From Streptomyces sp. NBC_01669 (lineage in GTDB: Bacteria > Actinomycetota > Actinomycetes > Streptomycetales > Streptomycetaceae): a stretch of 64,000 nt of DNA. The translations under genes and the position numbers were made by a program. Shown piece after piece: positions 17,938 through 26,464 of the stretch. The stretch's first letter is position 1; each line of letters starts with the position of its first letter. Location of the stretch: assembly GCF_026339735.1 (NCBI RefSeq), contig NZ_JAPEQG010000002.1:434001-498000 (forward strand), read 5' to 3'. Below the pieces are notes generated by a model, which saw only the letters and a program-made list of their open reading frames with translations, ran no database searches and had not been told where the DNA came from.

Positions 17938-18563
17938 GCGCGTTCTCCCTTGAATGCGGCGGTGAGCTCGTCGGTGGTGATGATGGCGTGGGCGTAAGTC
18001 GGGCCATTCAGGTCGTGAGCGGCGTGCATCATCTCCGGCAGGAACGCCGCGGTGGCGTCACGCACCAGCGTCACGTGGTAGCCCAGTTCCATGGCGAAGC
18101 GGCCGGTGGACTCGATGCAGGTGTTCGCCAGCAGACCCACGGCCACCACATGCGTGATGCCGTGCTGCTTGAGCTGGAAGTCGAGATCGGTGTTGGCGAA
18201 TCCGCTCTGCGCCCAGTGCTCCTGGACGACTACATCACCGGGCTGCGGCTGGAAGTCGGGATGGAACTCGCCGCCCCACGTCCCGCGGGCGAAGCTGTGA
18301 CGCTCCATGATGCTCAGCTGCGTGGGGTTGGGGTGGTTCCACGTTTCGTAGTCACCCGACTCCCATCGGCGATGCGGGACGAACACCACGCGGACACCAG
18401 CCTCACGGGCGGAGGCCACCACCGAATGCAGGTGCTCAAGCAGTCCGACCTCCTGCGCCATCTGCTCCAGGCGCGGCCAGATCTTGCCGCCCTCGGACAG
18501 GAAGTCGTTGTAAGGGTCGACCAGCAGAACGGCCGTACGACGAGGGTCGTAGGTAGGGGACAT
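17934..18563 (-). CDS. Isochorismatase-like cysteine hydrolase
   Basis: This 209-aa protein begins MSPTYDPRRTAVLLVDPYND (Asp of the catalytic triad) and has VGLLANTCIESTGRFAMELG with the nucleophilic Cys. The usual Lys position lies in VVVQEHWAQSGFANTDLDFQ and is not a Lys. Family members hydrolyse amides and carbamoyl groups (N-carbamoylsarcosine, nicotinamide, biuret, ureidoacrylate). ATG 18563 is preferred to 18596 because the protein homology starts there. It is the first gene of the minus-strand operon and divergent from TetR. Confidence 0.88.
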   Translation of the reverse strand: MSPTYDPRRTAVLLVDPYNDFLSEGGKIWPRLEQMAQEVGLLEHLHSVVASAREAGVRVVFVPHRRWESGDYETWNHPNPTQLSIMERHSFARGTWGGEFHPDFQPQPGDVVVQEHWAQSGFANTDLDFQLKQHGITHVVAVGLLANTCIESTGRFAMELGYHVTLVRDATAAFLPEMMHAAHDLNGPTYAHAIITTDELTAAFKGERA

Positions 18564-18582
18564 GGTCGCATCTCCAATCTGG

Positions 18583-18684
18583 ATGACGGTCATCATCCAC
18601 CAGCTAGATTACGTTGGTCATCCAGAATGTCAAACGAAAACCATAAAAGCCCTATATTGGACATGGGTGTATGATGGCCATCAT
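18583..18684. promoter_or_regulatory. Divergent promoter region with TetR-type palindromic operators
   Basis: Two related palindromes lie in the divergent intergenic region: ATGACGGTCAT at 18583-18593 and ATGATGGCCATCAT at 18671-18684, each followed by CATCCA. A further half-site GGTCATCCAG lies near 18616. The DNA between them is AT-rich for this genome. They are the probable operators of the TetR gene at 18736 and of the catabolic operon. Confidence 0.7.
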
Positions 18685-18735
18685 CCAGTTATGTGGTGGC
18701 CATACTGCGCCGCCCCAAGGAAGGGCAGGGTCGAC

Positions 18736-19293
18736 ATGGGCCACTCGCAGGCCGAGAAGGCTGCGACCCGCGAACGGGTCCTGCAGATCGCCTCCCGCAA
18801 GATTCGCTCCGAGGACATCGCCCGCCTCGGTATCGCTGACCTCATGAACGAGGCCGGGCTGACACACGGCGGCTTCTACAAGCACTTCGACTCACGCGAT
18901 GACCTGATCACACAGGCTGCCGCCGCCGCGCTGACGGAGGGCACGGCGAAGATGGAGCGCTCCGCACAGAAGAACGCCCGGGATCCGCAGGCAGGCCTCA
19001 TCGACGCCTACCTGGCGAAGAGACACCGAGATGATCCGGCCACGGGCTGCGCGCTGGTCACCCTGGGCGCCGTCGCCGGACGTGATGACGGGCACCTCAA
19101 AGAGGCCTACGAGAAGCAGGTCCGCACATACCTGGACCTGATCGCGGGACTCGACAAAAACTCCGAGGACGCCCGGGCCGAGGCGATACTCACCCTCAGC
19201 GCCCTGGTCGGTGCCGTACTCATGGCCCGGGCCGTGGCTGACGAGGCCTTCTCCAACGAACTACTGGAGACGGTCAGAGCCCGGCTGACCTGA
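18736..19293 (+). CDS. TetR/AcrR family transcriptional regulator
   Basis: This 185-aa regulator has an N-terminal helix-turn-helix (RERVLQIASRKIRSEDIARL, DLMNEAGLTHGGFYKHFDSR) and a C-terminal ligand domain (TGCALVTLGAVAGRDDGHLK). ATG 18736 gives the normal family start; longer in-frame upstream sequence overlaps the operators. It is divergent from the isochorismatase-like operon and is its likely repressor. Confidence 0.9.
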   Translation: MGHSQAEKAATRERVLQIASRKIRSEDIARLGIADLMNEAGLTHGGFYKHFDSRDDLITQAAAAALTEGTAKMERSAQKNARDPQAGLIDAYLAKRHRDDPATGCALVTLGAVAGRDDGHLKEAYEKQVRTYLDLIAGLDKNSEDARAEAILTLSALVGAVLMARAVADEAFSNELLETVRARLT

Positions 19294-19509
19294 TCCGCGA
19301 AGCGAAGACCTGGCGACGGACCTGAAGCCCAACGGGCATGACACCCGCGCGTGGCATCGCAGGGGGTGGGCGCCACCGCGCCTCCGCCACCCGAACCGCC
19401 GGGCTGCCCGCACTGCGGACTCCCGCAAGACCGGTACCCCACCCCGCACGAGGGCCACTGGGTACTTCTCGAGCCCGCCGTCGGTTGCTTGACGTGCACC
19501 GCGATGCGC

Positions 19510-20628
19510 TCAGCGGTGCGGTGACCGTCGGACGGACAGGACCGCCACATCGTCGTGCTGGGCTCCCTCCCCGGCGAACGCGCGCGCGTCGTCGTAGAGG
19601 GCGCGCGGCAGGTCGGTGGGGGAGAGAGATACGTGCTTGGCGAGGCGTTCGGCGACGGGGTAGAACGTGCCGTCGGCAGAGCGGGTCTCGGTGAGCCCAT
19701 CCGTGGTCAGCAGCAGCGTCGCACCGGGTGGGAAGGCGAACCAGTCGACGGTCGCGGGTTCGGCGGCGAGTTCGGCGAGACCGAGCGGGACGCCGGAGCC
19801 GAGAGCCGGCGTGATGACGGTGGCGTCGTGCAGCAGTTGCGGCAGAATGTGCCCACAGTTAATGACTTGTACCTCTTCGTTCGCGTCGACGTTGACGATG
19901 AGCGCTGTGACGAACCGTTCGTCGTCGCCGGTCTGTGCGGCGTAGGAGTTGTGCCGTACGACAGAGGCGTCGAGGGCGTCGACGAGGGCGGTCAGGGTGG
20001 GCTCTCGGTGGGCCGTCGCCCGGAAGGCGCCGATGACGGCGAACGCGGCGCCGACCGCGGGCAGGCCCTTGCCCTGGACATCGCCGATCAGCACCCGGGT
20101 ACCCCATGGAGAGACGACAACGTCGTAGATGTCGCCGCCAACGAGCCGGTCCTCCTGAACGGGCTCGTACACGCCGTCGACCAGGACGTCGTCGGTGAGC
20201 AGAGGCAGGGGGCGCAGGATGTGGCGCTGCATTGCGGCGGCGGTGGAGCGCAGCCGCAGCATCTCGTTCTCGCGGTGGATACGGCTACGGCACGCGTAGA
20301 CGGAGGCCGCGCCCAGGGCGAGGGTGAGCAGCATCATGAGGATGCTGTCGAACCACCGCACCTCACCGTGCCGGACCAGCACGGTGACGATGACCACCAA
20401 CGTGGTCCATGCAGCCACGAACTTCGTCTGGCGTACGGTGCACAGCGCGGACGCCGTCCCCGGCAGGAATACAAGGAGCCCGAGAAGCCACACCGGGGAC
20501 TCGGACAGGGCACCGAGGGCCACCACCAGGACCGTCACTGACACCACGCCAATCATTACCTCGGCGTCGCGCGGTGGTTCGATGGCCTCGAAGGGATGCC
20601 TGAAACTCTTCGGATGCTTACGGGGCAC
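19510..20628 (-). CDS. Membrane-anchored SpoIIE-type protein phosphatase
   Basis: A GTG at 20628 (VPRKHPKSFRHPF) is preceded by GGGAGG and gives 372 residues. The N-terminal 120 residues hold about four hydrophobic segments (MIGVVSVTVLVVALGAL, VWLLGLLVFLPGTASAL, AAWTTLVVIVTVLV, ILMMLLTLALGAASVYA). The cytoplasmic C-terminal part is a PP2C-type SpoIIE domain (VYEPVQEDRLVGGDIYDVVV, LIGDVQGKGLPAVGAAFAV, LLLTTDGLTETRSADGTFYP, GAQHDDVAVLSV). This class of streptomycete phosphatase is widespread and its partners are usually encoded elsewhere. Confidence 0.88.
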   Translation of the reverse strand: MPRKHPKSFRHPFEAIEPPRDAEVMIGVVSVTVLVVALGALSESPVWLLGLLVFLPGTASALCTVRQTKFVAAWTTLVVIVTVLVRHGEVRWFDSILMMLLTLALGAASVYACRSRIHRENEMLRLRSTAAAMQRHILRPLPLLTDDVLVDGVYEPVQEDRLVGGDIYDVVVSPWGTRVLIGDVQGKGLPAVGAAFAVIGAFRATAHREPTLTALVDALDASVVRHNSYAAQTGDDERFVTALIVNVDANEEVQVINCGHILPQLLHDATVITPALGSGVPLGLAELAAEPATVDWFAFPPGATLLLTTDGLTETRSADGTFYPVAERLAKHVSLSPTDLPRALYDDARAFAGEGAQHDDVAVLSVRRSPHR

Positions 20629-20864
20629 GTGACCTCCCGGGCAGGTGGTGTACTCCCCGTACGGTAGGCAGGCACGGCCGTGGGTAAGCCGCGCCCCGCC
20701 GGACGATGTCCCCTGTGCGGTGACCAGCACTACATGCAGGGTCCGCGGCCCGTGGACTCCTTCGACCCGGTCGGATTCGATAACACGGGACCGGCGGACC
20801 AGCCGGTCACCGGCCTGGGGAGCGCGGAGTTGCAGCACTCCCTGGCAAAGATCAGGCGGCAGGC

Positions 20865-21416
20865 CTACGCGGTGACCGTCGGCACCGTCTCGCCGGAGAC
20901 GGCCGGGCTGACGGCCCCGATCCGCGACGCGGTGGGCACCGCGGTGGCCGCCGTCGGCGTGGTGACGCCCGTCGAGACGTTCCGGCCGCTGCGGCTCGCG
21001 CCATATGACGATCCGGGCGAACGGGGAACGCGGACGCTGGCGAGGCGGTCGGACTCGATCAGGGTGCCGTCCAGGATCACGTGGGTCATGGCCTCGCTTC
21101 GGCGCCGGTCCAGGACCTTGTGCAGGTCCGGGGCTTGGTCGGCGAGGATGTCGATGCCCTCGTGGGGGTAGCGGTAGCCGGTGGCCTGGGAGATGCCGGC
21201 GTCGCGCGCCAGGCAGTGCACCCAGCCGCGTTCGCGGAACCAGCGCAGGACCAGGACGGCCTGGCGGAACGGGCCGAGTGCCCGGCTACCGCGCGGGGTG
21301 CCGATCCGCCGCCGGTGTGCGGCCGGCAAGCGTGAGAGGTGGTCCACGACGTGGCGCGGGACGTCGAGCGTGGCGACATAGGTGACCAACGTGAAGCCTC
21401 TGGTGGTTGCGGACAT
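20865..21416 (-). pseudogene. IS5-family transposase relic (N-terminal part)
   Basis: Reads TLDVPRHVVDHLSRLPAAHR, FRQAVLVLRWFRERGWVHCL, GISQATGYRYPHEGIDILAD and MTHVILDGTLIESDRLASVR, the N-terminal helix-turn-helix and start of the DDE core of a very common streptomycete IS. It departs from the family after about residue 140 (near 20998). The likely IS end lies near 21524-21548, where an AGAAAAC-containing motif resembles the 94-bp repeats at 7097 and 22178. Confidence 0.75.
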
Positions 21417-21588
21417 GATCTTGTGGTGAGACCCGCCCTACCAGGGGCTTTACGTGCGTCTGCGGTCGGGTGTGGTCCGTCCGACTCTCCTTCGCCAGGC
21501 GGTAGTTCACACCGCTTCGCGCAGGTCATTTCGCGGAGAAAACGTCACTGGCTGGCCCGTTCTTCCTAGGGCTCGGCGGACGAGCCGG

Positions 21589-22152
21589 CTAACGCGCCAC
21601 GCGGTAGCGGAGGTAGACGACTCCCGAGCTGAAGGTGCGGGTCTCGACGAGTTCGAGATCCACCCGGCGCTCGCGCTGGGGAAAGAACGGGATGCCACCG
21701 CCAACCAGCACCGGGTAGACCCTGGCCCGGTACTCGTCGATCAGACCCAACGCGGCCGCCTCGGCGGCGAGAGTCGCGCCGCCGATCGCGATGTCGCCCT
21801 CCCCCGGCTCGGCTCGCAACCGCTCGATCTCCTCCGCCAGGCCGCCGGAGGCCGGGCGGGCATTGCCCTGCACCGTCGACAGCGTGGTGGAGAACACCAC
21901 CTTTGGGAGCGGCTTCCAGATCGCGGCCCACTCGAGCATTGAGTCGTCGAGCGATGGATCCTGGTCGGCGGTCTCCCAGTACAGCATCGTCTCGTACAGC
22001 CGTCGTCCCAACAGGTGGCAGCCGACCTCTCGAACCTCGTCGGTGACGAAGCGAAAGACCTCCTCGTCGGGCGCCGTCCAGTCGAAGTCGCCGTCCGGCC
22101 CGACGATGTAGCCGTCAAGTGAGACGCCCATCGAATAGGTCACCCTGCGCAT
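21589..22152 (-). CDS. Dihydrofolate reductase family protein (RibD C-terminal-like)
   Basis: This 187-aa protein starts at ATG 22152 after CGAGGAGGA. It begins MRRVTYSMGVSLDGYIVGPD, has LGRRLYETMLYWE, a nucleotide-binding loop GDIAIGGATLAAEAAALGLI and ends VVYLRYRVAR, as in the YyaP/YwjB DHFR-like family. These NADPH-binding proteins are mostly uncharacterised. It is a single gene flanked by an IS relic and a repeat. Confidence 0.87.
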   Translation of the reverse strand: MRRVTYSMGVSLDGYIVGPDGDFDWTAPDEEVFRFVTDEVREVGCHLLGRRLYETMLYWETADQDPSLDDSMLEWAAIWKPLPKVVFSTTLSTVQGNARPASGGLAEEIERLRAEPGEGDIAIGGATLAAEAAALGLIDEYRARVYPVLVGGGIPFFPQRERRVDLELVETRTFSSGVVYLRYRVAR

Positions 22153-22177
22153 CAGAAGTCCTCCTCGGCAACGGGCT

Positions 22178-22272
22178 CGACAGTACGACCGTCGGCGCCG
22201 CAGGACCCATCGCGGCTCGCGGGATCCGCTGGGCCGAGTCACCTCACGAGATCATTTCGTTGAGAAAACCTC
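22178..22272. repeat. 95-bp inverted repeat, copy A (copy B at 7097-7190)
   Basis: Near-identical in inverted orientation to 7097-7190, 15 kb away. It begins 25 bp upstream of the DHFR-like start codon, so it may have replaced that gene's native promoter. Confidence 0.85.
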
Positions 22273-22883
22273 AATGGCCAATGCTCACCGTTCCTTCTGC
22301 GGAACGACCCTCACTATGGGCGCAGGCATCCACGTAGCCATGGGTGAAGTCAGAAGGGGCGGAAAAAGCGTTGCTTGTATCCACAGCAGGCAAGACGACG
22401 CAAACAGACAAGATGACACATCCGGAACCCAGTGCTGAGACAGGGGTGCGCCGCGGGAGCCGAATCCCGGCGAATGCCACCGTCTCGCTCTGCCCTGGAA
22501 GTGCTTCAAAAAGCTGCGGCGGAGAGGAACATCCTGTGCGCTCGCACCGGCGAACTGGCACTTCCGCAACGCCGGCCCACCCCTCGGCACAGTGACGAGG
22601 GCCGGCGAGCTCCTGGCGCAGAGCGGGACCATACTTCGACGTTCGGAGTCTCTCCAGCAGAGCGGCGACCAGTGCTTGGAGTGTGGCTGCGCCCAGGCCG
22701 ATTTCAATGGGAAAGGTGTAACCCAGGTACGGCCCAAACTGGGTTGCCTCCACCGCCTACCCCAGAGTCGCTGGAACAACCACGACGACGCGGTTGTACG
22801 GCAACCAGTTCCTTGAAGCCGTTTACTACGGTTCCGCTTTAGTCGGACCCATTCCGAACGAGTGAATCAGAGAACACAAAGAG
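22273..22883. other. Gene-poor stretch, no supported gene
   Basis: A minus-strand frame from 22753 (EATQFGPYLGYTFPIEIGLG) is open for 160 codons, but it lacks a convincing ribosome-binding site or family and becomes non-protein-like after about 60 residues. Base composition is lower in GC than the flanks. Confidence 0.35.
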
Positions 22884-22899
22884 CCTGACATCCGTCAGG
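22884..22899. promoter_or_regulatory. Inverted repeat upstream of the lipase gene
   Basis: CCTGACATCCGTCAGG is a perfect 6-bp dyad with a 4-base centre, followed by GGATACATTGAAATG, which could hold a -10 element. It lies 65 bp before the lipase start and is a candidate operator; no regulator gene adjoins it. Confidence 0.4.
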
Positions 22900-22964
22900 A
22901 CACTGAGTAGCGGATACATTGAAATGGAGATGTTTGACGATGAGTGAAGACTTAAGGAGCGAGC

Positions 22965-24452
22965 ATGGCGGCGGCACAACAGGCCACTCCGATCACGCCT
23001 CAGGTGGCCATGACCCTGGCCGCCATCGCGGCAACTGGAGCGACTCCGCGTCCGTCGGGGGAGACCCTTCAAGCCCAGACCGATCGGATCAAGCTCGGTA
23101 TCTCCCGGCAGTTCTCCAACTCCCCCCTGACGAAAAACTGGACACCGACGTGGCTCGCGCTGAGCCCGGACAACGCGAACATGGCGTACATCGCCAAGAA
23201 CAACGACGGCTCGAACCAGTTTGCCGTGGTCGTCCGCGGGACAATCGCCAGCGTGACCGACATTCTCGAAGACCTCGACGTCGGCACGGTGGTGCCGTTC
23301 ACCGCCAGCGGGTCGACGTCCCCCATCTCCGTGTCGAAGGGGGCGATGGACGCCTTCACTCAGGTCGTCGACATGCGTTCGCTCAGCGCCAGCTCCAATC
23401 TCGTGCAGGCGCTCGCCGGCCTCTTGACGGGGATTCCGCAGCCGACGGTCTACGTGATCGGTCACAGCTTGGGTGGTTGCATCGCAAACATGGTCGCGCT
23501 GTACCTGAAGGCGCAGACCTGGCAGCAAAGCCAGCCGCAGTTCGGGGTGGTCACCTTCGCGGCACCCACCGCCGGTCTGGAGAGCTTCGCCGGCTACCTC
23601 ACCTCCCAGTTCGGGAGCATGAACCAGCGCTACGTCAACGCCTACGACGTGGTGCCGCTGGCCTGGGCCGATCTCCCCACCGCGGAGAGCTGGTACCCGG
23701 ATCCCGGACCAGCGGCGACCCTCGAGGTGAAGGTGCTCCTCGGGTCGATCGCAGCTCTGTGCGGAAACAATGTCTACGTCCAGCCGGGCACTGCCGTCAG
23801 CAAGAACACCGACTACATGCTCCGCGACGACAATTTGGTCAAGGCCTCGGTTGAGGATTTCCTGGGCCAGGTCGCATTTCAGCACGCCAACTCCACCTAC
23901 CTCAGACTGCTGGACGCGCCCGTCCTCTCCGGGCCGCCGACGGTGACCGGCGTGATCCCCAGCTTCGGCGCATCGGGCACACAGGTCACTATCAAGGGCC
24001 GCGACTTCAGCAAGGATTGCAACGTCGACTTCGGCCCCGTCCCGTGCCAGAAACCACCCACGTTCAATCCTGACGGCACCATCACTGCCGAGGTGCCCGA
24101 CGGGACCGGCATCGTCAACGTGTATGTCACCAACCCCTTGGGCACCTCCCCGGCCGTCCCGCTCGGGCAGTTCGCCTACGGCGGGCCCGAACCCGTGGTG
24201 GTCACTGGCATCACACCGGACAGGGGCAGGGCCAACGACTCGGTCACTATCTCCGGCGCGGGCTTCGCGAAAGGCGCCACCGTGTATTTCGGGAAGAACA
24301 TCTCGCCATCCGTCCAGGTCGACTCGGACAAGATCGTCGCCAAAGCACCCCCGTCGGGCAAGGCTACGAGCACGACCGTGGACATCACCGTGACCGTGAA
24401 CGGCTACTCGTCCCCCACCGGTCCAGCCGACGAGTTCACCTACACCGGGTGA
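22965..24452 (+). CDS. Class 3 lipase-like alpha/beta hydrolase with two IPT/TIG domains
   Basis: ATG 22965 follows TAAGGAGCG. The first 320 residues are a lipase class 3 domain: AVVVRGTIASVTDILEDLDV (oxyanion region), the nucleophile motif VIGHSLGGCIANMVALYLKA and later VTFAAPTAGLESFAGY and RYVNAYDVVPLAW (Asp). Two TIG/IPT Ig-like domains follow (about 325-405 TVTGVIPSFGASGTQVTIKG; about 408-495 VVTGITPDRGRANDSVTISG). There is no signal peptide in the 495 residues, which is odd for a lipase with Ig-like modules. It stands alone. Confidence 0.87.
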   Translation: MAAAQQATPITPQVAMTLAAIAATGATPRPSGETLQAQTDRIKLGISRQFSNSPLTKNWTPTWLALSPDNANMAYIAKNNDGSNQFAVVVRGTIASVTDILEDLDVGTVVPFTASGSTSPISVSKGAMDAFTQVVDMRSLSASSNLVQALAGLLTGIPQPTVYVIGHSLGGCIANMVALYLKAQTWQQSQPQFGVVTFAAPTAGLESFAGYLTSQFGSMNQRYVNAYDVVPLAWADLPTAESWYPDPGPAATLEVKVLLGSIAALCGNNVYVQPGTAVSKNTDYMLRDDNLVKASVEDFLGQVAFQHANSTYLRLLDAPVLSGPPTVTGVIPSFGASGTQVTIKGRDFSKDCNVDFGPVPCQKPPTFNPDGTITAEVPDGTGIVNVYVTNPLGTSPAVPLGQFAYGGPEPVVVTGITPDRGRANDSVTISGAGFAKGATVYFGKNISPSVQVDSDKIVAKAPPSGKATSTTVDITVTVNGYSSPTGPADEFTYTG

Positions 24453-24794
24453 CACCGGAGTCGGTCAGCTCACTGGTCCCGGACAGCGGTCGCCCCGCGG
24501 TCCGGGACCACATCGCGTCCGTGAGCCCAATGGCCCGAACGCCGCTTCGCCATCGAAGGCGCCCGCGGCCTGGGCCGCACGCTCGCCCAGCAACTGGCCG
24601 ACGCAGGCGAGAACGTGGCCGACGGGCCCGGGCCCGGTTCCTGGCCACCGGAGGAGACCGCAAGTGCACCGGACCGCAGGGCGATTCCCACCATTGGTCT
24701 CCACGCCCTCTGCCCCCACCGATCCGCCGCTGCATTGTCAGCCTGGCGTTCATCCCCCACCACCCCGATGGAGGCATCGGCACCCTGGCCCGGG
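24453..24794. other. No supported gene
   Basis: No frame shows a recognisable domain between the lipase stop and the relic that follows. Confidence 0.35.
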
Positions 24795-25036
24795 TACGCG
24801 CCGTGCCGACTTCGACCACATGGTGCGGCTCGGCTGGGTCAGCTCCCCGCAGTCGATCGAGGTCCGCTTCGGCACGAGCCGGGCCGGGGCCGTCGACGTC
24901 GCGCTCTACACCACGGCGTCCGTCGACGCGGTCATCCCCGCCCACCCCGAGGTCGACTGGGAGCGGCTGCGCACGGTGAAGAAAGGCCAGCGCTCTCCGC
25001 TCGCCGCTCTGCAACCTGCCCCGGCCGGCACGATCA
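24795..25036 (+). pseudogene. Relic of an unidentified protein
   Basis: The plus strand reads DFDHMVRLGWVSSPQSIEVR, FGTSRAGAVDV and HPEVDWERLRTVKKGQRSPL, a conserved-looking stretch I recall from streptomycete accessory proteins but cannot name. It has no start codon context and runs into the terminator-like hairpin at 25037. Confidence 0.35.
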
Positions 25037-25081
25037 ACGACGACGCTCCCCCGCGGCTGTTGCGTGAGGGAGCGTCGTCGT
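25037..25081. terminator. Perfect 14-bp hairpin between converging reading frames
   Basis: ACGACGACGCTCCC (25037-25050) pairs perfectly with GGGAGCGTCGTCGT (25068-25081) across a 17-base loop. It lies at the end of the plus-strand relic and over the last codons of the truncated folE, so it could terminate both directions. Confidence 0.75.
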
Positions 25082-25533
25082 CACGACCCCGACGCCTTTG
25101 GGCTCGAGGTGGTGTGCAGCCAGTCGGCGACCTGCTTGGTCAGGCGTTCCTGGACCTGGGGGCGGCAGGCGAAGTGTTCGACGACCCGGGCTAGTTTGGA
25201 CAGGCCGAGGATGCGGTGGCCGGGCAGGTAGCCGACGTGGGCGGTGCCGACGACGGGCAGCATATGGTGCTCGCACACCGATCGGACAGGGATGCTACGC
25301 GCCAGCACCAGCTCGTCGTAGCCCTCGTCGTTGGGGAAGGTCGTCAGGTCGAAGGGGCGCGGGCTGAACAGTTCGGCATAGGCGCGGGCCATGCGGCCGG
25401 GGGTGCCGTGCAGGCTCTCGGTGTCGGTTTGGACGCCGAGCGCTTCAAGGAACTGGGCCGCGGCGCGTTCGGCGCCGGACAGGTCTATGCCACCGGTGTC
25501 GTGGATGACGCGCAGCGGGGTGATGGACGGCAT
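25081..25533 (-). pseudogene. folE: GTP cyclohydrolase I, C-terminally truncated
   Basis: Reads HGTPGRMARAYAELFSPRPF, then IPVRSVCEHHMLPVVGTAHV with the zinc ligands Cys and His, and LSKLARVVEHFACRPQVQER. It stops after QVADWLHTTSSPKASGS, 150 residues against roughly 180-200 in the family. A neighbouring frame reads HHLEPKGVGVV, the expected continuation, so a single-base frameshift precedes the end. Even in that frame the sequence leaves the family before the third zinc cysteine (normally in the EAEHLCM region). The enzyme is therefore unlikely to work; a functional folE is presumably elsewhere. Confidence 0.8.
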
Positions 25534-25666
25534 CGTCGTTCGGGGCCCGGGAATCCCGCGAAGCGGGTAGGGATACCAGCCGTTTCCGGTGCCGAGGCCG
25601 TGATCGGTGCGGTGGCGTCCATGACGTACTGCTCGTGGGATGTCGAACTGCGGGCGGCGGGTGGTG

Positions 25667-26380
25667 TTACGCCTCAGAATGGGCGCACGCTGGTGGGCGC
25701 GGTGCAGCAGCCGGCTCCAGACGGACGCAGCAGTGACCGGGTCTGGGCGCCAGGCACGCCTGGAGGCCGCTTTCGTCGAGCCCTTCCAGCACGCCGCGAA
25801 GCAGGTGGAGGTTCATGCCGCACACCGTCTGGGTGTGTTCGCGGGCGAGCGCATGGAAGGGGCAGTTGCCCAGGACGATGGCGTCACCGTCACCGCGGGG
25901 TTCGAAGCCGTTCTCTTCCAGCACGGCGAACACATCTGCCTGGCCCGGTCCGGCGAGCTGTGTGCCTAGCTCGTGGGCCTTTCGGTGCAGGACCGAACGG
26001 ACCGGTTCACCGGTGGCTTCGGATTCCTCCAGCGCCTGGGCGAGGAGCCGTCCGGCCAGCTCGTAGTGCCGCTCGGGCAGGCTGACGGTGACCTGCTTGC
26101 TGGAGCGCTTGTAGAGCTTGGCGGGCCTGCCCGCTCCCGGGCCGGTACGTCCGCTGCGCCGTTCGTAGACGACGTCGAGCAGTGATTCGTCAGCCAGCCG
26201 GTCCAGGTGGAAGGCCGCGGTCTGCCGGGCAAGGCCGAGCGCCTCGGCGGCTTCATCGCGGCTGACCGGTCCCGGCTGGCGCACGACGTGATCGTAGAGC
26301 CTCCTGCGGGTCGGCTCGTCGAGCGCGGCGACGGCGGAGACGTCGGGGCGGGGTGCTTCCTTCGAGTGGTCCACGAACAC
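25667..26380 (-). CDS. ArsR/SufR-like transcriptional regulator with cysteine cluster
   Basis: This 237-aa protein has an N-terminal winged helix (RRRLYDHVVRQPGPVSRDEA, LGLARQTAAFHLDRLADESL). Its C-terminal domain has Cys173 (LGNCPFH), Cys187 (TVCGMN), Cys209, Cys217/218 (GHCCVRL) and Cys232. The spacing of the first two and the GHCC motif resembles SufR-type Fe-S sensing repressors. An Fe-S or redox ligand is likely (inference). It is divergent from the DoxX-like gene, with a dyad at 26424-26453 in between. Confidence 0.83.
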   Translation of the reverse strand: MFVDHSKEAPRPDVSAVAALDEPTRRRLYDHVVRQPGPVSRDEAAEALGLARQTAAFHLDRLADESLLDVVYERRSGRTGPGAGRPAKLYKRSSKQVTVSLPERHYELAGRLLAQALEESEATGEPVRSVLHRKAHELGTQLAGPGQADVFAVLEENGFEPRGDGDAIVLGNCPFHALAREHTQTVCGMNLHLLRGVLEGLDESGLQACLAPRPGHCCVRLEPAAAPRPPACAHSEA

Positions 26381-26423
26381 CAGTGTAAAACCAATAGCAA
26401 TTGACTAAAGAAGGTTTGCACGC

Positions 26424-26453
26424 TTCTATCGTTAGTGAGAGTTGTCGATAGAA
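26424..26453. promoter_or_regulatory. Dyad operator TTCTATCG-N14-CGATAGAA
   Basis: A perfect 8-bp inverted repeat with a 14-base spacer sits just upstream of the DoxX-like ribosome-binding site. A TTGACT at 26401 could be part of a promoter for the plus strand. The placement fits repression by the divergent cysteine-rich regulator. Confidence 0.65.
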
Positions 26454-26464
26454 GGAGGGGCATC

